Below, one piece after another: positions 6,583-14,790 of a stretch of 22,682 nt of DNA. The first letter of the stretch is position 1. Every line of letters starts with the position of its first letter. The position numbers were made by a program, and so were the translations under genes. The stretch spans positions 1-22,682 of the forward strand of contig JBPPNE010000222.1 of assembly GCA_051306415.1 (NCBI GenBank), written 5' to 3'. Origin of the DNA: CBDDRG01 sp051306415. GTDB taxonomy: Bacteria > Pseudomonadota > Gammaproteobacteria > Pseudomonadales > Porticoccaceae. Under the pieces are notes generated by a model. It saw nothing but the letters and a program-made list of their open reading frames with translations, ran no database searches and was not told the DNA's origin.

Positions 6583-8079
6583 TCAAGCAGGAATCACGCG
6601 GTACTCGTCAAGTCGCGGATCCTTTAAATCGTGGCGAAATTTAGTCGCGGTCCAAGGCCAGGATCCAGGAACACCGTTTTTGTCCAAATACCAGCTGGCA
6701 CAGCCGGTAACCCACACGGTGCTGTGCATGTTGTCCTTCATTTCCTGGTTAAACCGTTCTGTTGCCACTTCGGTGGGGACAATCGCCTTGAACCGGCCCT
6801 GCTGCCACAGCTTGATGAAATTGGTGATGTATTCAGACTGGGTTTCGGCAATGGATGCCAGCGAGAAGTTGCCAACGGGGCTGTGCGGCCCCATGACCAT
6901 GAAAAAATTCGGGAAACCCGGCAGAGCGACGGTACGGTAACCACGGGGGCCGTCTTTCCAGGCTTCATCGAGGGTAATACCGTTTTCGCCGGTCATTTTC
7001 ATCGGCAGCATGTACTCGTTGGCGTGGAACCCCGTCGCCAGAGCAATGACGTCAAGCTCGTGCAGCTTGCCGGCTTTATCCACAATCCCCGCTGGCTCAA
7101 CGTGATCGATACCGTCAGCCACCAATTCGACATTGCTTTTCTGGATCGCCGGGTAAAATTCGGAGGACATCACCAGGCGCTTGCACATCGCTACATAGTT
7201 AGGCGTCAGCTTTTTCCGCAGCACCGGATCCTTCACGCTATTGAGGTTCCACTGACAAATCTTGCCCACCAGCTTGCGGGACCAGCCATCCTTGATGATG
7301 CCGCGGCCCATCATTTGCTCCATCAAAAAACGGTAGGTGTTGTAAAAAAAGGTGGACACGCCGGGTACCTTCGAGGCGATGGTTCTTTCAATATCCGTGT
7401 ACCTGCGATTGGGAACCGGAATAATCCACTGGGGGGTGCGCTGAAAACTGACCACCTTGCTGCACACCTCCGACATCGGTTTGATCATCTGCACGCCGGT
7501 TGAACCATTGCCAATGACGGCCACGCGCTTGCCCTTGAGATCAACACTGTGATCCCAGCGGGCGGAGTGAACGGTTCGCCCCGCAAAAGTGTCGAGGCCC
7601 GGGATGTCGGGATATTTTGGCCGCACCAGGATACCGCAGGCGGCGATGACGAAATCCGCTGTCACTTTGGCACCGCCCGCTGTTTCAACCGTCCAGACGC
7701 CGTCGTGGTACTCGGCATTGACGACTTCCGTGTTGAACTGGATCCGTTGGAACAAGCTGTACTTCTTCGCCATGTCCTCGAAATATTGCCGGATTTCCGG
7801 GCCGCCGCAGAACCGGTGGCTCCAGCTGCCGCTCGGCTCAAAACTGTACTGGTAGTAGTGAGACGGCACGTCACAACGCAACCCGGGGTAGTCGTTGTAG
7901 TTCCAGGTACCGCCAATCCGGTGGCTCTTTTCGAAGACGGTAACGTCGCTGATGCCCGCCTGCATGAGCCTCATGCCCATGACTACGCCGGACAGTCCGG
8001 TGCCGATGATGATGACTTTTGGCTGCTTCAGCTTGCCTGCCGCGGAGGAATTGATTCGTTGATTCTCGGTGACGCCCAT
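6583..8079 (-). CDS. Flavin-dependent Baeyer-Villiger-type monooxygenase
   Basis: A 498-aa class B flavoprotein monooxygenase using FAD, NADPH and O2 to insert oxygen next to a ketone (or oxidise a heteroatom). Seen in order: FAD-binding GTGLSG (26-31), the fingerprint GGTWNYNDYPGLRCD (56-70), which fits [AG]GxWx4[FY]P[GM]x3D, the BVMO signature FAGRTVHSARWD (165-176), which fits FxGx3Hx3W[PD], the NADPH-binding GNGSTG (190-195), and the late ATGF motif. There is no signal peptide or membrane anchor. The ATG at 8079 has a good CAGGAG 6 bases upstream. An 81-base gap separates it from the HMGS-like gene, so it is probably the first gene of the 8079-3489 operon. Steroid, terpenoid or other cyclic/aliphatic ketones are plausible substrates; the sequence alone does not decide. 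Confidence 0.92.
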   Translation of the reverse strand: MGVTENQRINSSAAGKLKQPKVIIIGTGLSGVVMGMRLMQAGISDVTVFEKSHRIGGTWNYNDYPGLRCDVPSHYYQYSFEPSGSWSHRFCGGPEIRQYFEDMAKKYSLFQRIQFNTEVVNAEYHDGVWTVETAGGAKVTADFVIAACGILVRPKYPDIPGLDTFAGRTVHSARWDHSVDLKGKRVAVIGNGSTGVQMIKPMSEVCSKVVSFQRTPQWIIPVPNRRYTDIERTIASKVPGVSTFFYNTYRFLMEQMMGRGIIKDGWSRKLVGKICQWNLNSVKDPVLRKKLTPNYVAMCKRLVMSSEFYPAIQKSNVELVADGIDHVEPAGIVDKAGKLHELDVIALATGFHANEYMLPMKMTGENGITLDEAWKDGPRGYRTVALPGFPNFFMVMGPHSPVGNFSLASIAETQSEYITNFIKLWQQGRFKAIVPTEVATERFNQEMKDNMHSTVWVTGCASWYLDKNGVPGSWPWTATKFRHDLKDPRLDEYRVIPA

Positions 8080-8136
8080 TTAAAACTCCTGAACACTTGC
8101 ATCAAATATCAAACATAAATTTACTGACTAGGGTCT

Positions 8137-8162
8137 CGCCGGGAAGATTTGCCTACCCGGCG
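8137..8162. other. GC-rich hairpin between fba and the monooxygenase gene
   Basis: A perfect 7-bp inverted repeat, CGCCGGG (8137-8143) and CCCGGCG (8156-8162) with a 12-base loop, lies in the 149-base gap after fba. Read on the minus strand it has no T tract, so it is at best a weak terminator for the tkt-epd-pgk-fba transcript. The AT-rich stretch 8090-8130 next to it probably holds the monooxygenase promoter, but I see no convincing -35/-10 pair. Confidence 0.3.
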
Positions 8163-8228
8163 GTAACACGGCATCATCCTTCAGTACCGCTCTCTCTGTC
8201 AATCTACGGCCTGTGGAGCCGAGCACGG

Positions 8229-9293
8229 TCATTGGATTCTTTGCCTGAGGGCGCCAGCGGCATAACGTTGGCACATGCCGTCCAGACTCAGCGGTTTGAG
8301 CCTGCTGGCATTGCCGGCGGTACCAAACGCCTCGTAGCGGGCAACGCATATCTCTTTCATCGCCTGGGTGGCTTTGGCGAGATACTTGCGGGGGTCGAAC
8401 TCGCTGGGATTCTGCGCCAGGAAGCGGCGCAACGCGCCGGTCGAGGCCAGGCGCAGGTCGGTGTCGATGTTAATTTTGCGCACGCCGTGTTTGATGCCCT
8501 CGACGATCTCTTCGACCGGCACACCGTAGGTTTCGGGAATTTCACCGCCGAATTCGTTGATGACCGCGAGCCACTCCTGGGGCACCGAAGATGAACCATG
8601 CATGACCAGATGGGTATCCGGAATCCGTGCATGGATGGCTTTGACCCGATCAATCGCCAGAATATCGCCGGTCGGCGGGCGGCTGAATTTGTAGGCGCCA
8701 TGGGAGGTGCCGATGGCGATCGCCAGCGCATCCACGTCGGTGTTGTTGACGAAATCCGCCGCCTCATCCGGGTCGGTAAGCATCTGCTCGTGACTCAAAT
8801 TGCCCGCCGCGCCAACACCGTCTTCTTCGCCTGCCTGTCCGGTTTCCAGCGAACCGAGGCAACCCAGCTCGCCTTCGACGGACACCCCGCAGGCGTGGGC
8901 CATCGCCACCACCCGCCGGGTGACGTCAACATTGTAGTCATAGCTCGCCGGCGTCTTGCCGTCCTCGTTGAGCGAGCCGTCCATCATCACCGAGGAAAAC
9001 CCGAGCTGAATGGAGCGCTGGCAGATCGCCGGACTGGTGCCGTGATCCTGGTGCATCACCACCGGGATGTGGGGAAACTCCTCGACTGCCGCGAGGATGA
9101 GATGGCGCAAAAACGGCGCGCCCGCGTATTTGCGGGCGCCGGCGGATGCCTGCACGATCACCGGCGAATCGGTCTCGTCCGCCGCCTCCATGATCGCGCG
9201 CATCTGCTCCAGGTTGTTGACGTTGAAGGCGGGTACCCCGTAGCCGTGTTCGGCGGCGTGGTCGAGCAGTTGGCGCATGCTGATCAGAGCCAT
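8229..9293 (-). CDS. fba: Class II fructose-1,6-bisphosphate aldolase (Calvin-cycle/type B subgroup)
   Basis: A 354-aa zinc-dependent aldolase interconverting fructose-1,6-bisphosphate with dihydroxyacetone phosphate and glyceraldehyde-3-phosphate. Motifs: PAFNVNN near the N-terminus, HQDHGTS with catalytic Asp83 and zinc ligand His84, GELG (Glu142), GTSHGAYK (His198) and HGSSSVP (His232), and the substrate-phosphate loop INIDTDLR. The length and the C-terminal tail place it with the type B aldolases found in pseudomonads and Calvin-cycle operons, not with E. coli FbaA. The ATG at 9293 has AGGAG about 9 bases upstream. It starts 29 bases after the pgk stop and is the last gene of the tkt-epd-pgk-fba group. 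No Rubisco or phosphoribulokinase gene is present in the window, so a glycolytic/gluconeogenic role is most likely. Confidence 0.97.
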   Translation of the reverse strand: MALISMRQLLDHAAEHGYGVPAFNVNNLEQMRAIMEAADETDSPVIVQASAGARKYAGAPFLRHLILAAVEEFPHIPVVMHQDHGTSPAICQRSIQLGFSSVMMDGSLNEDGKTPASYDYNVDVTRRVVAMAHACGVSVEGELGCLGSLETGQAGEEDGVGAAGNLSHEQMLTDPDEAADFVNNTDVDALAIAIGTSHGAYKFSRPPTGDILAIDRVKAIHARIPDTHLVMHGSSSVPQEWLAVINEFGGEIPETYGVPVEEIVEGIKHGVRKINIDTDLRLASTGALRRFLAQNPSEFDPRKYLAKATQAMKEICVARYEAFGTAGNASRLKPLSLDGMCQRYAAGALRQRIQ

Positions 9294-9322
9294 GGTGCAT
9301 TTCTCCTGGGCGAATCCTAAAG

Positions 9323-10486
9323 CTAGACCGCAGAGCGGGTTTCGAGGATGGCGACAGCGGGCAGGATCTTGCCTTCAACATATTCGAGAAAGGCGCCACC
9401 CCCCGTGGATATATAAGACACACGATCAGCGATGCCGTATTTGTCCACCGCCGCCAGCGTATCGCCGCCACCGGCGATCGAAAACCCCTGGTTGGCGGCA
9501 ATCGCTTCCGCCATCGCGCGAGTGCCACTACCGAATTGATCGAATTCAAACACACCGACCGGCCCATTCCAGATGATAGTTCCGGCAGCTTGCACGATTG
9601 CGGCGAGCTGGCGAGCGGTGACAGGGCCGATATCCAGAATCATATCGTCCGCGGCCACGTTATCGACGAGCTTAACCACCGCTTGCGCGGCCTCGGCAAA
9701 TTCCTTCGCGGTCACCACATCGACGGGCAGCGGAATCTGACATTTTTTCATCAATGCTTGGGCGACCGGTATCAAATCGTGCTCGCAGAGGGATTTCCCC
9801 ACCGGTTTGCCCGCCGCCGCGAGGAAGGTATTGGCGATCCCGCCGCCGACAATAAGCTGATCGACCTTATCGGCGAAGTTTTCCAGCACGGTCAACTTGG
9901 TGGACACTTTCGACCCGCCGACAATGGCGACCAGGGGCCGGGCAGGGTGGGCAAGCGCCCGGCCCAGCGCATCCAGCTCGCTCGCCAGCAGTGGGCCCGC
10001 GCAGGCGATCGGCGCGAAGCGGGCAACGCCGTGGGTGGAAGCCTCGGCGCGGTGGGCGGTGCCGAAGGCGTCCATCACGAACACATCGCAGAGCGCCGCG
10101 TAAGCCTTGGCCAGCGCTTCATCGTCCTTTTTCTCGCCCTTGTTGAAGCGGACGTTTTCGAGCAGAACGATCTCGCCTGGCGCCACCTCAAAGTCACCTT
10201 TCCAATCCGCTATAACCGGCACCGTGCGACCGAGCAGCTGCCCCAGGTGTTCCGCGACGGGCGCCAGCGCGAATTCGGGATCAAATTCACCCTCGACCGG
10301 GCGCCCCAAATGAGACATGACCAGCACCCGGGCGCCAGCGTCCAAGGCATGGCGTAGCGTCGGCAGGGCCGCACGCAGACGAGCGTCGGACGTCACTTTG
10401 CCGGCCTTCACCGGAACGTTCAGATCCTCCCGAATCAGCACCCGCTTGCCGGCGAGATCGAGGCCCGTCATTAGCTTGATGGTCAT
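9323..10486 (-). CDS. pgk: Phosphoglycerate kinase
   Basis: A 387-aa cytoplasmic kinase transferring phosphate between 1,3-bisphosphoglycerate and ADP, the normal length for bacterial PGK. Seen: the PGK signature RVLIREDLNVP (15-25), the triose-binding SHLGRP, LLENVRF, the hinge AIVGGSKVSTK, the nucleotide-binding IWNGPVGVFE and the C-terminal GGGDTLAAV and STGGGAFLEY loops. The ATG at 10486 has GGGAG about 6 bases upstream. It follows epd by 15 bases and precedes fba by 29 bases. The order epd-pgk-fba on one strand is the classic gammaproteobacterial arrangement. Confidence 0.98.
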   Translation of the reverse strand: MTIKLMTGLDLAGKRVLIREDLNVPVKAGKVTSDARLRAALPTLRHALDAGARVLVMSHLGRPVEGEFDPEFALAPVAEHLGQLLGRTVPVIADWKGDFEVAPGEIVLLENVRFNKGEKKDDEALAKAYAALCDVFVMDAFGTAHRAEASTHGVARFAPIACAGPLLASELDALGRALAHPARPLVAIVGGSKVSTKLTVLENFADKVDQLIVGGGIANTFLAAAGKPVGKSLCEHDLIPVAQALMKKCQIPLPVDVVTAKEFAEAAQAVVKLVDNVAADDMILDIGPVTARQLAAIVQAAGTIIWNGPVGVFEFDQFGSGTRAMAEAIAANQGFSIAGGGDTLAAVDKYGIADRVSYISTGGGAFLEYVEGKILPAVAILETRSAV

Positions 10487-10501
10487 AGGACTCCCTGCAG
10501 G

Positions 10502-11536
10502 TTAACGGATCGCTTGTTGGTCTATCAGGCGCCACCAGTGGCAGATCACATCCAGCATGCGGTTGGCGTAGCCCCATTCGTTGTCGAACCACACCAGCAC
10601 TTTCACCAGGCGTGTGCCGCTGACCCGGGTCTGGCTGGCATCCACTATCCCGGAGTGGGGGTCGTGGTTGAAATCACAGGATGCGAGTGGCTCTTCAGTA
10701 TAGCCGAGGATCGTGCGCAAACCGCCCTTGGCGGCGGTGCGCAAAACGCTGTTGACCTCGGCGACGGTGGTATCGCGCCGAACCTGAATTGACAGGTCGA
10801 TGGCAGACACATTCTGCGTCGGCACTCGCATCGCCTGGGCCTCGAAGCGTCCCGCGAGTTCTGGCAGCACCCGGTCGATACCTCTGGCGAGGGCGGTTTC
10901 CACCGGGATGATGGACTGGATTGCGGCGCGGGTCTTGCGCAAGTCCGTGTGATGGTAGGAGTCGAGCACCGGCTGATCGTTCATCGCCGAGTGAATGGTG
11001 GTAATCACTCCGGCCTCGATACCGAGGGCGTCGTTTAGCGTCTTGATCACCGGCACCGCACAGTTGGTGGTGCAGGATGCAGCGGAAACGATGCGCTGGC
11101 TGGCGTCGAGCATCTGGTGATTGATGCCATAGACAATAGTGGCATCGACATCGGCCTGAGCGGGCTGGGAAAACAGCACCCGGCTGGCACCGGCGGCAAG
11201 GTGTTGCTCCGCCACCGCGCGCGCGCTGAAAGCACCCGTGCACTCGAGAACGATGTCTACCGCATGCCGCCGCCAAGGCAGAGCGGCGACATCGGCAATA
11301 TGGCTGATGCGGATCTGGCAGGCTCCCAGATGGAGAACTTCATCGGCGCCACTGACCGGCGCGGGAAAACGGCCGTGGGTGGAATCGTAGCGCGTCAGGT
11401 AGACGATAGTATCGAGGTCAGCGAGTTCATTGATCGCTACCACCTCAAGCTCGCCTGCAAGTCCGCGCTCCCACAGCGCGCGCACCACGCAGCGGCCAAT
11501 GCGGCCAAAGCCGTTGATCGCAAGGCGCGCGACCAT
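10502..11536 (-). CDS. epd: D-erythrose-4-phosphate dehydrogenase (GAPDH family)
   Basis: A 344-aa GAPDH-fold enzyme. Epd oxidises erythrose-4-phosphate to 4-phosphoerythronate, the first step of DXP-dependent pyridoxal phosphate synthesis. Seen: the Rossmann motif GFGRIG (9-14), INELAD (35-40), which is characteristic of Epd and replaces the NDL of glycolytic GAPDH, the catalytic SCTTNC with Cys155, His182 in TIHSAM, and VWFDNEWGYANRMLD at the C-terminus. Resemblance to E. coli Epd runs through the whole chain (YDSTHGRF, HDPHSGIVD). The ATG at 11536 overlaps the tkt stop as TGATG, so translation is probably coupled. A GAPDH role cannot be excluded because no gapA is visible in the window. 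Confidence 0.9.
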   Translation of the reverse strand: MVARLAINGFGRIGRCVVRALWERGLAGELEVVAINELADLDTIVYLTRYDSTHGRFPAPVSGADEVLHLGACQIRISHIADVAALPWRRHAVDIVLECTGAFSARAVAEQHLAAGASRVLFSQPAQADVDATIVYGINHQMLDASQRIVSAASCTTNCAVPVIKTLNDALGIEAGVITTIHSAMNDQPVLDSYHHTDLRKTRAAIQSIIPVETALARGIDRVLPELAGRFEAQAMRVPTQNVSAIDLSIQVRRDTTVAEVNSVLRTAAKGGLRTILGYTEEPLASCDFNHDPHSGIVDASQTRVSGTRLVKVLVWFDNEWGYANRMLDVICHWWRLIDQQAIR

Positions 11537-13533
11537 CAGGTCAACAGCGCTTTCGCAGTGGCCGCAACGTTATCGGCGGTGAAGCCGAAATGGGCCATCA
11601 GCTGGGGGCCGGGGGCGGAGGCGCCAAAACCGGTCATGCCGACAATCGCGCCGTCGAGGCCGACGTATTTACGCCAGAAATCCCCGGTCGCGGCTTCCAC
11701 CGCCACCCGGGCACGCACCGCGACGGGCAGCACCGACTCCCGATAGCTGGCATCCTGGGCATCGAAAAGCTCGGTGCACGGCATCGACACCACTCGCACG
11801 CTGTACCCAGCGGATTCAAGTTGTTGCGCCGCCGCCACCGCGAGTTGCACCTCGGAACCAGTGGCGATCAAGATCAGCTCGGGGGGTCCCTCGCAATCAC
11901 GCAGCACATAGCCACCGCGGGCGATGGCCTCCACTTGCGCTTCGGTGCGCAGTTGATGAGGTAAATTCTGGCGCGTGAAAATCAATGCTGAAGGGCCGTC
12001 CCCGCGCTCGATCGCCGCTTTCCAGGCGACCGCCGACTCGACGGTGTCGCAGGGCCGCCAAGTGTGGACGTGGGGCGTGGCCCGCAACATCGTCAAGTGT
12101 TCAACGGGCTGGTGGGTAGGGCCGTCCTCGCCCAAACCGATGGAGTCGTGGGTGAGCACGAAAACATGGCGCAATCGCATCAACGCCGCCATGCGCACGG
12201 CATTGCGGCAGTAGTCGAGGAACACCACGAAGGTCGCGCAGTAGTGGATAAAACCGCCGTACAGCGCGATGCCGTTGCCAATCGCCGCCATCGCGAACTC
12301 GCGCACCCCGTAGTGGATGTAGTTGCCGCCGGCGTCTCCAGCGCTAACCAGCTTGCTGCCTTTCCAGAGGGTATTGTTGGAACCGGCGAGATCGGCCGAG
12401 CCGCCGAGCAGCTCCGGCAGCAGTGGGCCATAGGCATCAAGGCTGTTTTGCGACGCCTTGCGGGTTGCGATCACTTCGCCCTTGACCTGGCAGGCCGCGA
12501 TATAGGCATCGGCGGCGGCGCCAAAAGCCAACGGCAGATCACCGCGCAGCCGGCGCTCAAACTCCACGGCAAGTTCGGGGTGAGCGCCGCGGTAGGCAGC
12601 AAACCGCTGTTGCCACGTCGCTTCAGCGACAGCGCCACGCTGGCGAGCGGACCAGCCGTCATAAATGTCATCCGGAATTTCGAAAGGGCCATGGGGCCAG
12701 TCCAGCGCGGTGCGGGCAGCGGCAATTTCGCTGGCGCCCAGCGGTGAGCCGTGGCACTCCTCGGTGCCCTGCTTGGTGGGCGCGCCAAAACCGATGATGG
12801 TCTTGCAGCAGATCAGCGTCGGCTTGGCCGGCTCGCGGCGGGCAATTTCGATCGCGGCTTTCACGGCGGTGGCATCGTGGCCATCGACCGCGGGTATTAC
12901 CTGCCAGCCATAGGCTTCAAAGCGGCGCGGGGTGTCGTCGGTGAACCAGCCCGCCACCTCACCGTCGATCGAAATGCCATTGTCGTCGTAAAACGCGACC
13001 AGCTTGCCGAGTTGCAGGGTGCCAGCGAGGGAACAAGCCTCGTGGGAGATGCCCTCCATCAGGCAGCCATCGCCGAGAAACACATAGGTGTGGTGATCGG
13101 TCAGGTCGAAACCGGGACGGTTGAACTGGGCCGCCAGCACTTTTTCGGCCAAGGCCATGCCCACGGCATTGGCGAGCCCCTGGCCCAACGGACCGGTGGT
13201 GGTCTCGACACCGGGGATTTCACCGTACTCCGGATGGCCCGGCGTTTTTGAATGGAGTTGGCGAAACTGCTTGAGGTCGTCAAGGCTCAGATCGTAGCCC
13301 GTCAGATGCAGGAGCGCGTAGAGCAGCATGGAGCCGTGGCCGTTCGAAAGCACGAAGCGATCCCGGTTGGGCCATGCCGGGTTCGCCGGGTTGTGCACCA
13401 GATAATCGTTCCACAGCACCTCGGCGATATCAGCCATGCCCATGGGCGCGCCGGGGTGGCCGCTGTTGGCCTGTTGAACCGCGTCCATGCTGAGCGCGCG
13501 GATGGCATTGGCGAGCTGGCGGCGGGAGGGCAT
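11536..13533 (-). CDS. tkt: Transketolase
   Basis: A 665-aa thiamine-diphosphate enzyme moving two-carbon units between ketose and aldose phosphates in the pentose phosphate pathway. Seen: His26 in NSGHPG, His66 in NGHG, TTTGPLGQGLANAVGMA, the ThDP motif GDGCLMEG to DDNG (154-185), the pyrimidine-binding domain with YGVREFAM, and HDSIGLGEDGPTHQP. The start is ATG 13533, which has AGGAG 9 bases upstream and begins with the family-typical SRRQLANAIRALSMDA. A longer in-frame start at 13644 would add 37 residues unlike any transketolase. It is the first gene of the tkt-epd-pgk-fba operon and is divergent from sahR across 231 bases. Confidence 0.97.
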   Translation of the reverse strand: MPSRRQLANAIRALSMDAVQQANSGHPGAPMGMADIAEVLWNDYLVHNPANPAWPNRDRFVLSNGHGSMLLYALLHLTGYDLSLDDLKQFRQLHSKTPGHPEYGEIPGVETTTGPLGQGLANAVGMALAEKVLAAQFNRPGFDLTDHHTYVFLGDGCLMEGISHEACSLAGTLQLGKLVAFYDDNGISIDGEVAGWFTDDTPRRFEAYGWQVIPAVDGHDATAVKAAIEIARREPAKPTLICCKTIIGFGAPTKQGTEECHGSPLGASEIAAARTALDWPHGPFEIPDDIYDGWSARQRGAVAEATWQQRFAAYRGAHPELAVEFERRLRGDLPLAFGAAADAYIAACQVKGEVIATRKASQNSLDAYGPLLPELLGGSADLAGSNNTLWKGSKLVSAGDAGGNYIHYGVREFAMAAIGNGIALYGGFIHYCATFVVFLDYCRNAVRMAALMRLRHVFVLTHDSIGLGEDGPTHQPVEHLTMLRATPHVHTWRPCDTVESAVAWKAAIERGDGPSALIFTRQNLPHQLRTEAQVEAIARGGYVLRDCEGPPELILIATGSEVQLAVAAAQQLESAGYSVRVVSMPCTELFDAQDASYRESVLPVAVRARVAVEAATGDFWRKYVGLDGAIVGMTGFGASAPGPQLMAHFGFTADNVAATAKALLT

Positions 13534-13692
13534 CGGGAGTACTCCTGGTGAGCGGGACAAACTGCGACTTCGGCACTTGAGGCTAGCGAAGCGGCATTTT
13601 CCCGCACTCCCGCCAAGCAGTAAAGGAAACAAGGGAATGCACACGGGTGATCCAACCCAATTTCAATCCTGGCCCATCGGCGGCAACAAGAT

Positions 13693-13708
13693 TGTGTGCC
13701 AATTCACA
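13693..13708. promoter_or_regulatory. CRP/Vfr-like binding site in the tkt-sahR divergent region
   Basis: TGTGT-GCCAAT-TCACA matches the CRP consensus TGTGA-N6-TCACA at nine of ten core positions, with the usual A/T flanks. It lies 5 bases from the AT-rich palindrome and about 160 bases upstream of tkt. A crp gene is not in the window, and use of the site is inference. Confidence 0.4.
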
Positions 13709-13713
13709 AATAC

Positions 13714-13729
13714 ATCAATATATTTTGAT
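13714..13729. promoter_or_regulatory. Predicted SahR operator (AT-rich palindrome) between tkt and sahR
   Basis: ATCAATATATTTTGAT is a 16-bp palindrome with one mismatched pair (arms ATCAA and TTGAT, 6-bp centre). The form is typical of ArsR-family operators, and ATCAA-N6-TTGAT agrees with what I recall of the SahR motif. It is 36 bases before the sahR start, and candidate -35 elements overlap it on both strands (TTGATT at 13725-13730 on plus; TTGATG at 13718-13713 on minus), so a bound repressor could act on sahR and possibly tkt. Binding by SahR is inferred from adjacency to its gene. Confidence 0.6.
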
Positions 13730-13764
13730 TGATCTGTCTGATTGCCCATAGTAAAGTGAACGCC

Positions 13765-14790
13765 ATGAACATAGCTCTGGATCAACAACGCGCGCGCGAA
13801 ACCCCCGCCAGCGCCCTGACGCAGACCGCCGCGCTGTGCAAGGCAGCCGGCGATCCGCTGCGCATGGGCATTCTGCGAGCGCTACGCCACGATGCCTTCG
13901 GTGTACTGGAGTTGTGCCATATTTTCGCCATCCGTCAACCGGCGATGAGCCATCACCTCAAGATTCTGGCGAAGGCGGCGCTGGTGGTCACCCGCCGCGA
14001 GGGCACATCGATTTTTTATCGGCGGGTTTTTGGCGATGGCGGCCCTCTCGGCGCCCTGCGCCAGCAACTGTTAAGCCAAGTCGACACCTGTAGCCTACCG
14101 CGAGACGTGATCGCGCGCATTGAAGAGGCCCAGCAGAACCGGGCCGAGCGCTCGCGACTGTTTTTCCACCAACACGCCGCGGAGTTCCGCAAGCAGCAGG
14201 ACTTGATCGCGAGCCACGCCCAGTATGGCGCCAGCGTGCTCAACCTCCTCGACGCAGTGCGGACGGCAGACTCTCAAATCGCCGTTGAAATCGGACCGGG
14301 GGAGGGCGAACTGTTGCTTGGCCTGTCCGCGCGCTTCCAGCGGGTGATCGCGCTCGATAACGCGCCCGAAATGCTAGCGCGTTCACAACGGCTCGCCCAA
14401 CAGCATCGCCTCGGCAATATCGATTTCGTCCTGGGCGATATCGGCGTCGGCGTCAACCATGGTCTGGCCGCCGATGTCGTCACGCTGAACATGGTGCTAC
14501 ATCACACGCCTTCTCCAGCCGCTGTGATAGCGGAACTCGGCCAACTGCTCAGTCCCGCCGGCAGCCTGATTGTCACCGAGCTCTGCCGTCACGACCAGGA
14601 CTGGGCGCGCACCGCCTGCGGCGACCTCTGGTTGGGCTTTGAAGCCGAGGAGCTATCGGCCTGGGCGCAGGCAGCCGGCCTTGAGGACGGCGAAAGTCTC
14701 TATCTCGCCCAACGCAACGGATTTCGCATTCAGATCCGCCACTTTCGTAAACCCACACCGCCCCATGAGGGCCGCCAAGGAGCACGTTGA
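13765..14790 (+). CDS. sahR: SahR: ArsR-family repressor with a SAM-methyltransferase-like SAH-sensing domain
   Basis: A 341-aa two-domain regulator. Residues about 18-90 are an ArsR winged helix (AGDPLRMGILRAL, recognition helix QPAMSHHLKILAKAALV, wing TRREGTSIFYR). Residues about 150-320 are a class I methyltransferase fold with motif I VEIGPGEGELLL (174-185), an acidic strand end DNAPEML and the motif DVVTLNMVLHHTP. SahR is the known repressor of SAM-cycle genes in Proteobacteria; S-adenosylhomocysteine releases it from DNA. The operon content downstream (metK, ahcY, metF) is exactly its described regulon. The start is ATG 13765; a TTG at 13729 is in frame but falls inside the operator. 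The stop overlaps the metK start as TGATG. A catalytic methyltransferase role is possible but unlikely. Confidence 0.88.
   Translation: MNIALDQQRARETPASALTQTAALCKAAGDPLRMGILRALRHDAFGVLELCHIFAIRQPAMSHHLKILAKAALVVTRREGTSIFYRRVFGDGGPLGALRQQLLSQVDTCSLPRDVIARIEEAQQNRAERSRLFFHQHAAEFRKQQDLIASHAQYGASVLNLLDAVRTADSQIAVEIGPGEGELLLGLSARFQRVIALDNAPEMLARSQRLAQQHRLGNIDFVLGDIGVGVNHGLAADVVTLNMVLHHTPSPAAVIAELGQLLSPAGSLIVTELCRHDQDWARTACGDLWLGFEAEELSAWAQAAGLEDGESLYLAQRNGFRIQIRHFRKPTPPHEGRQGAR

Noticed and set aside
13534..13644. 37-residue N-terminal extension of transketolase from an ATG at 13644
   Set aside because: The extension is Ser/Arg/Cys-rich and unlike any transketolase; ATG 13533 has a good ribosome site and the family N-terminus.
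13729..13764. Upstream TTG start for sahR
   Set aside because: It would place the start codon inside the predicted operator and add residues not typical of ArsR proteins. ATG 13765 is preferred, although its ribosome site is weak.
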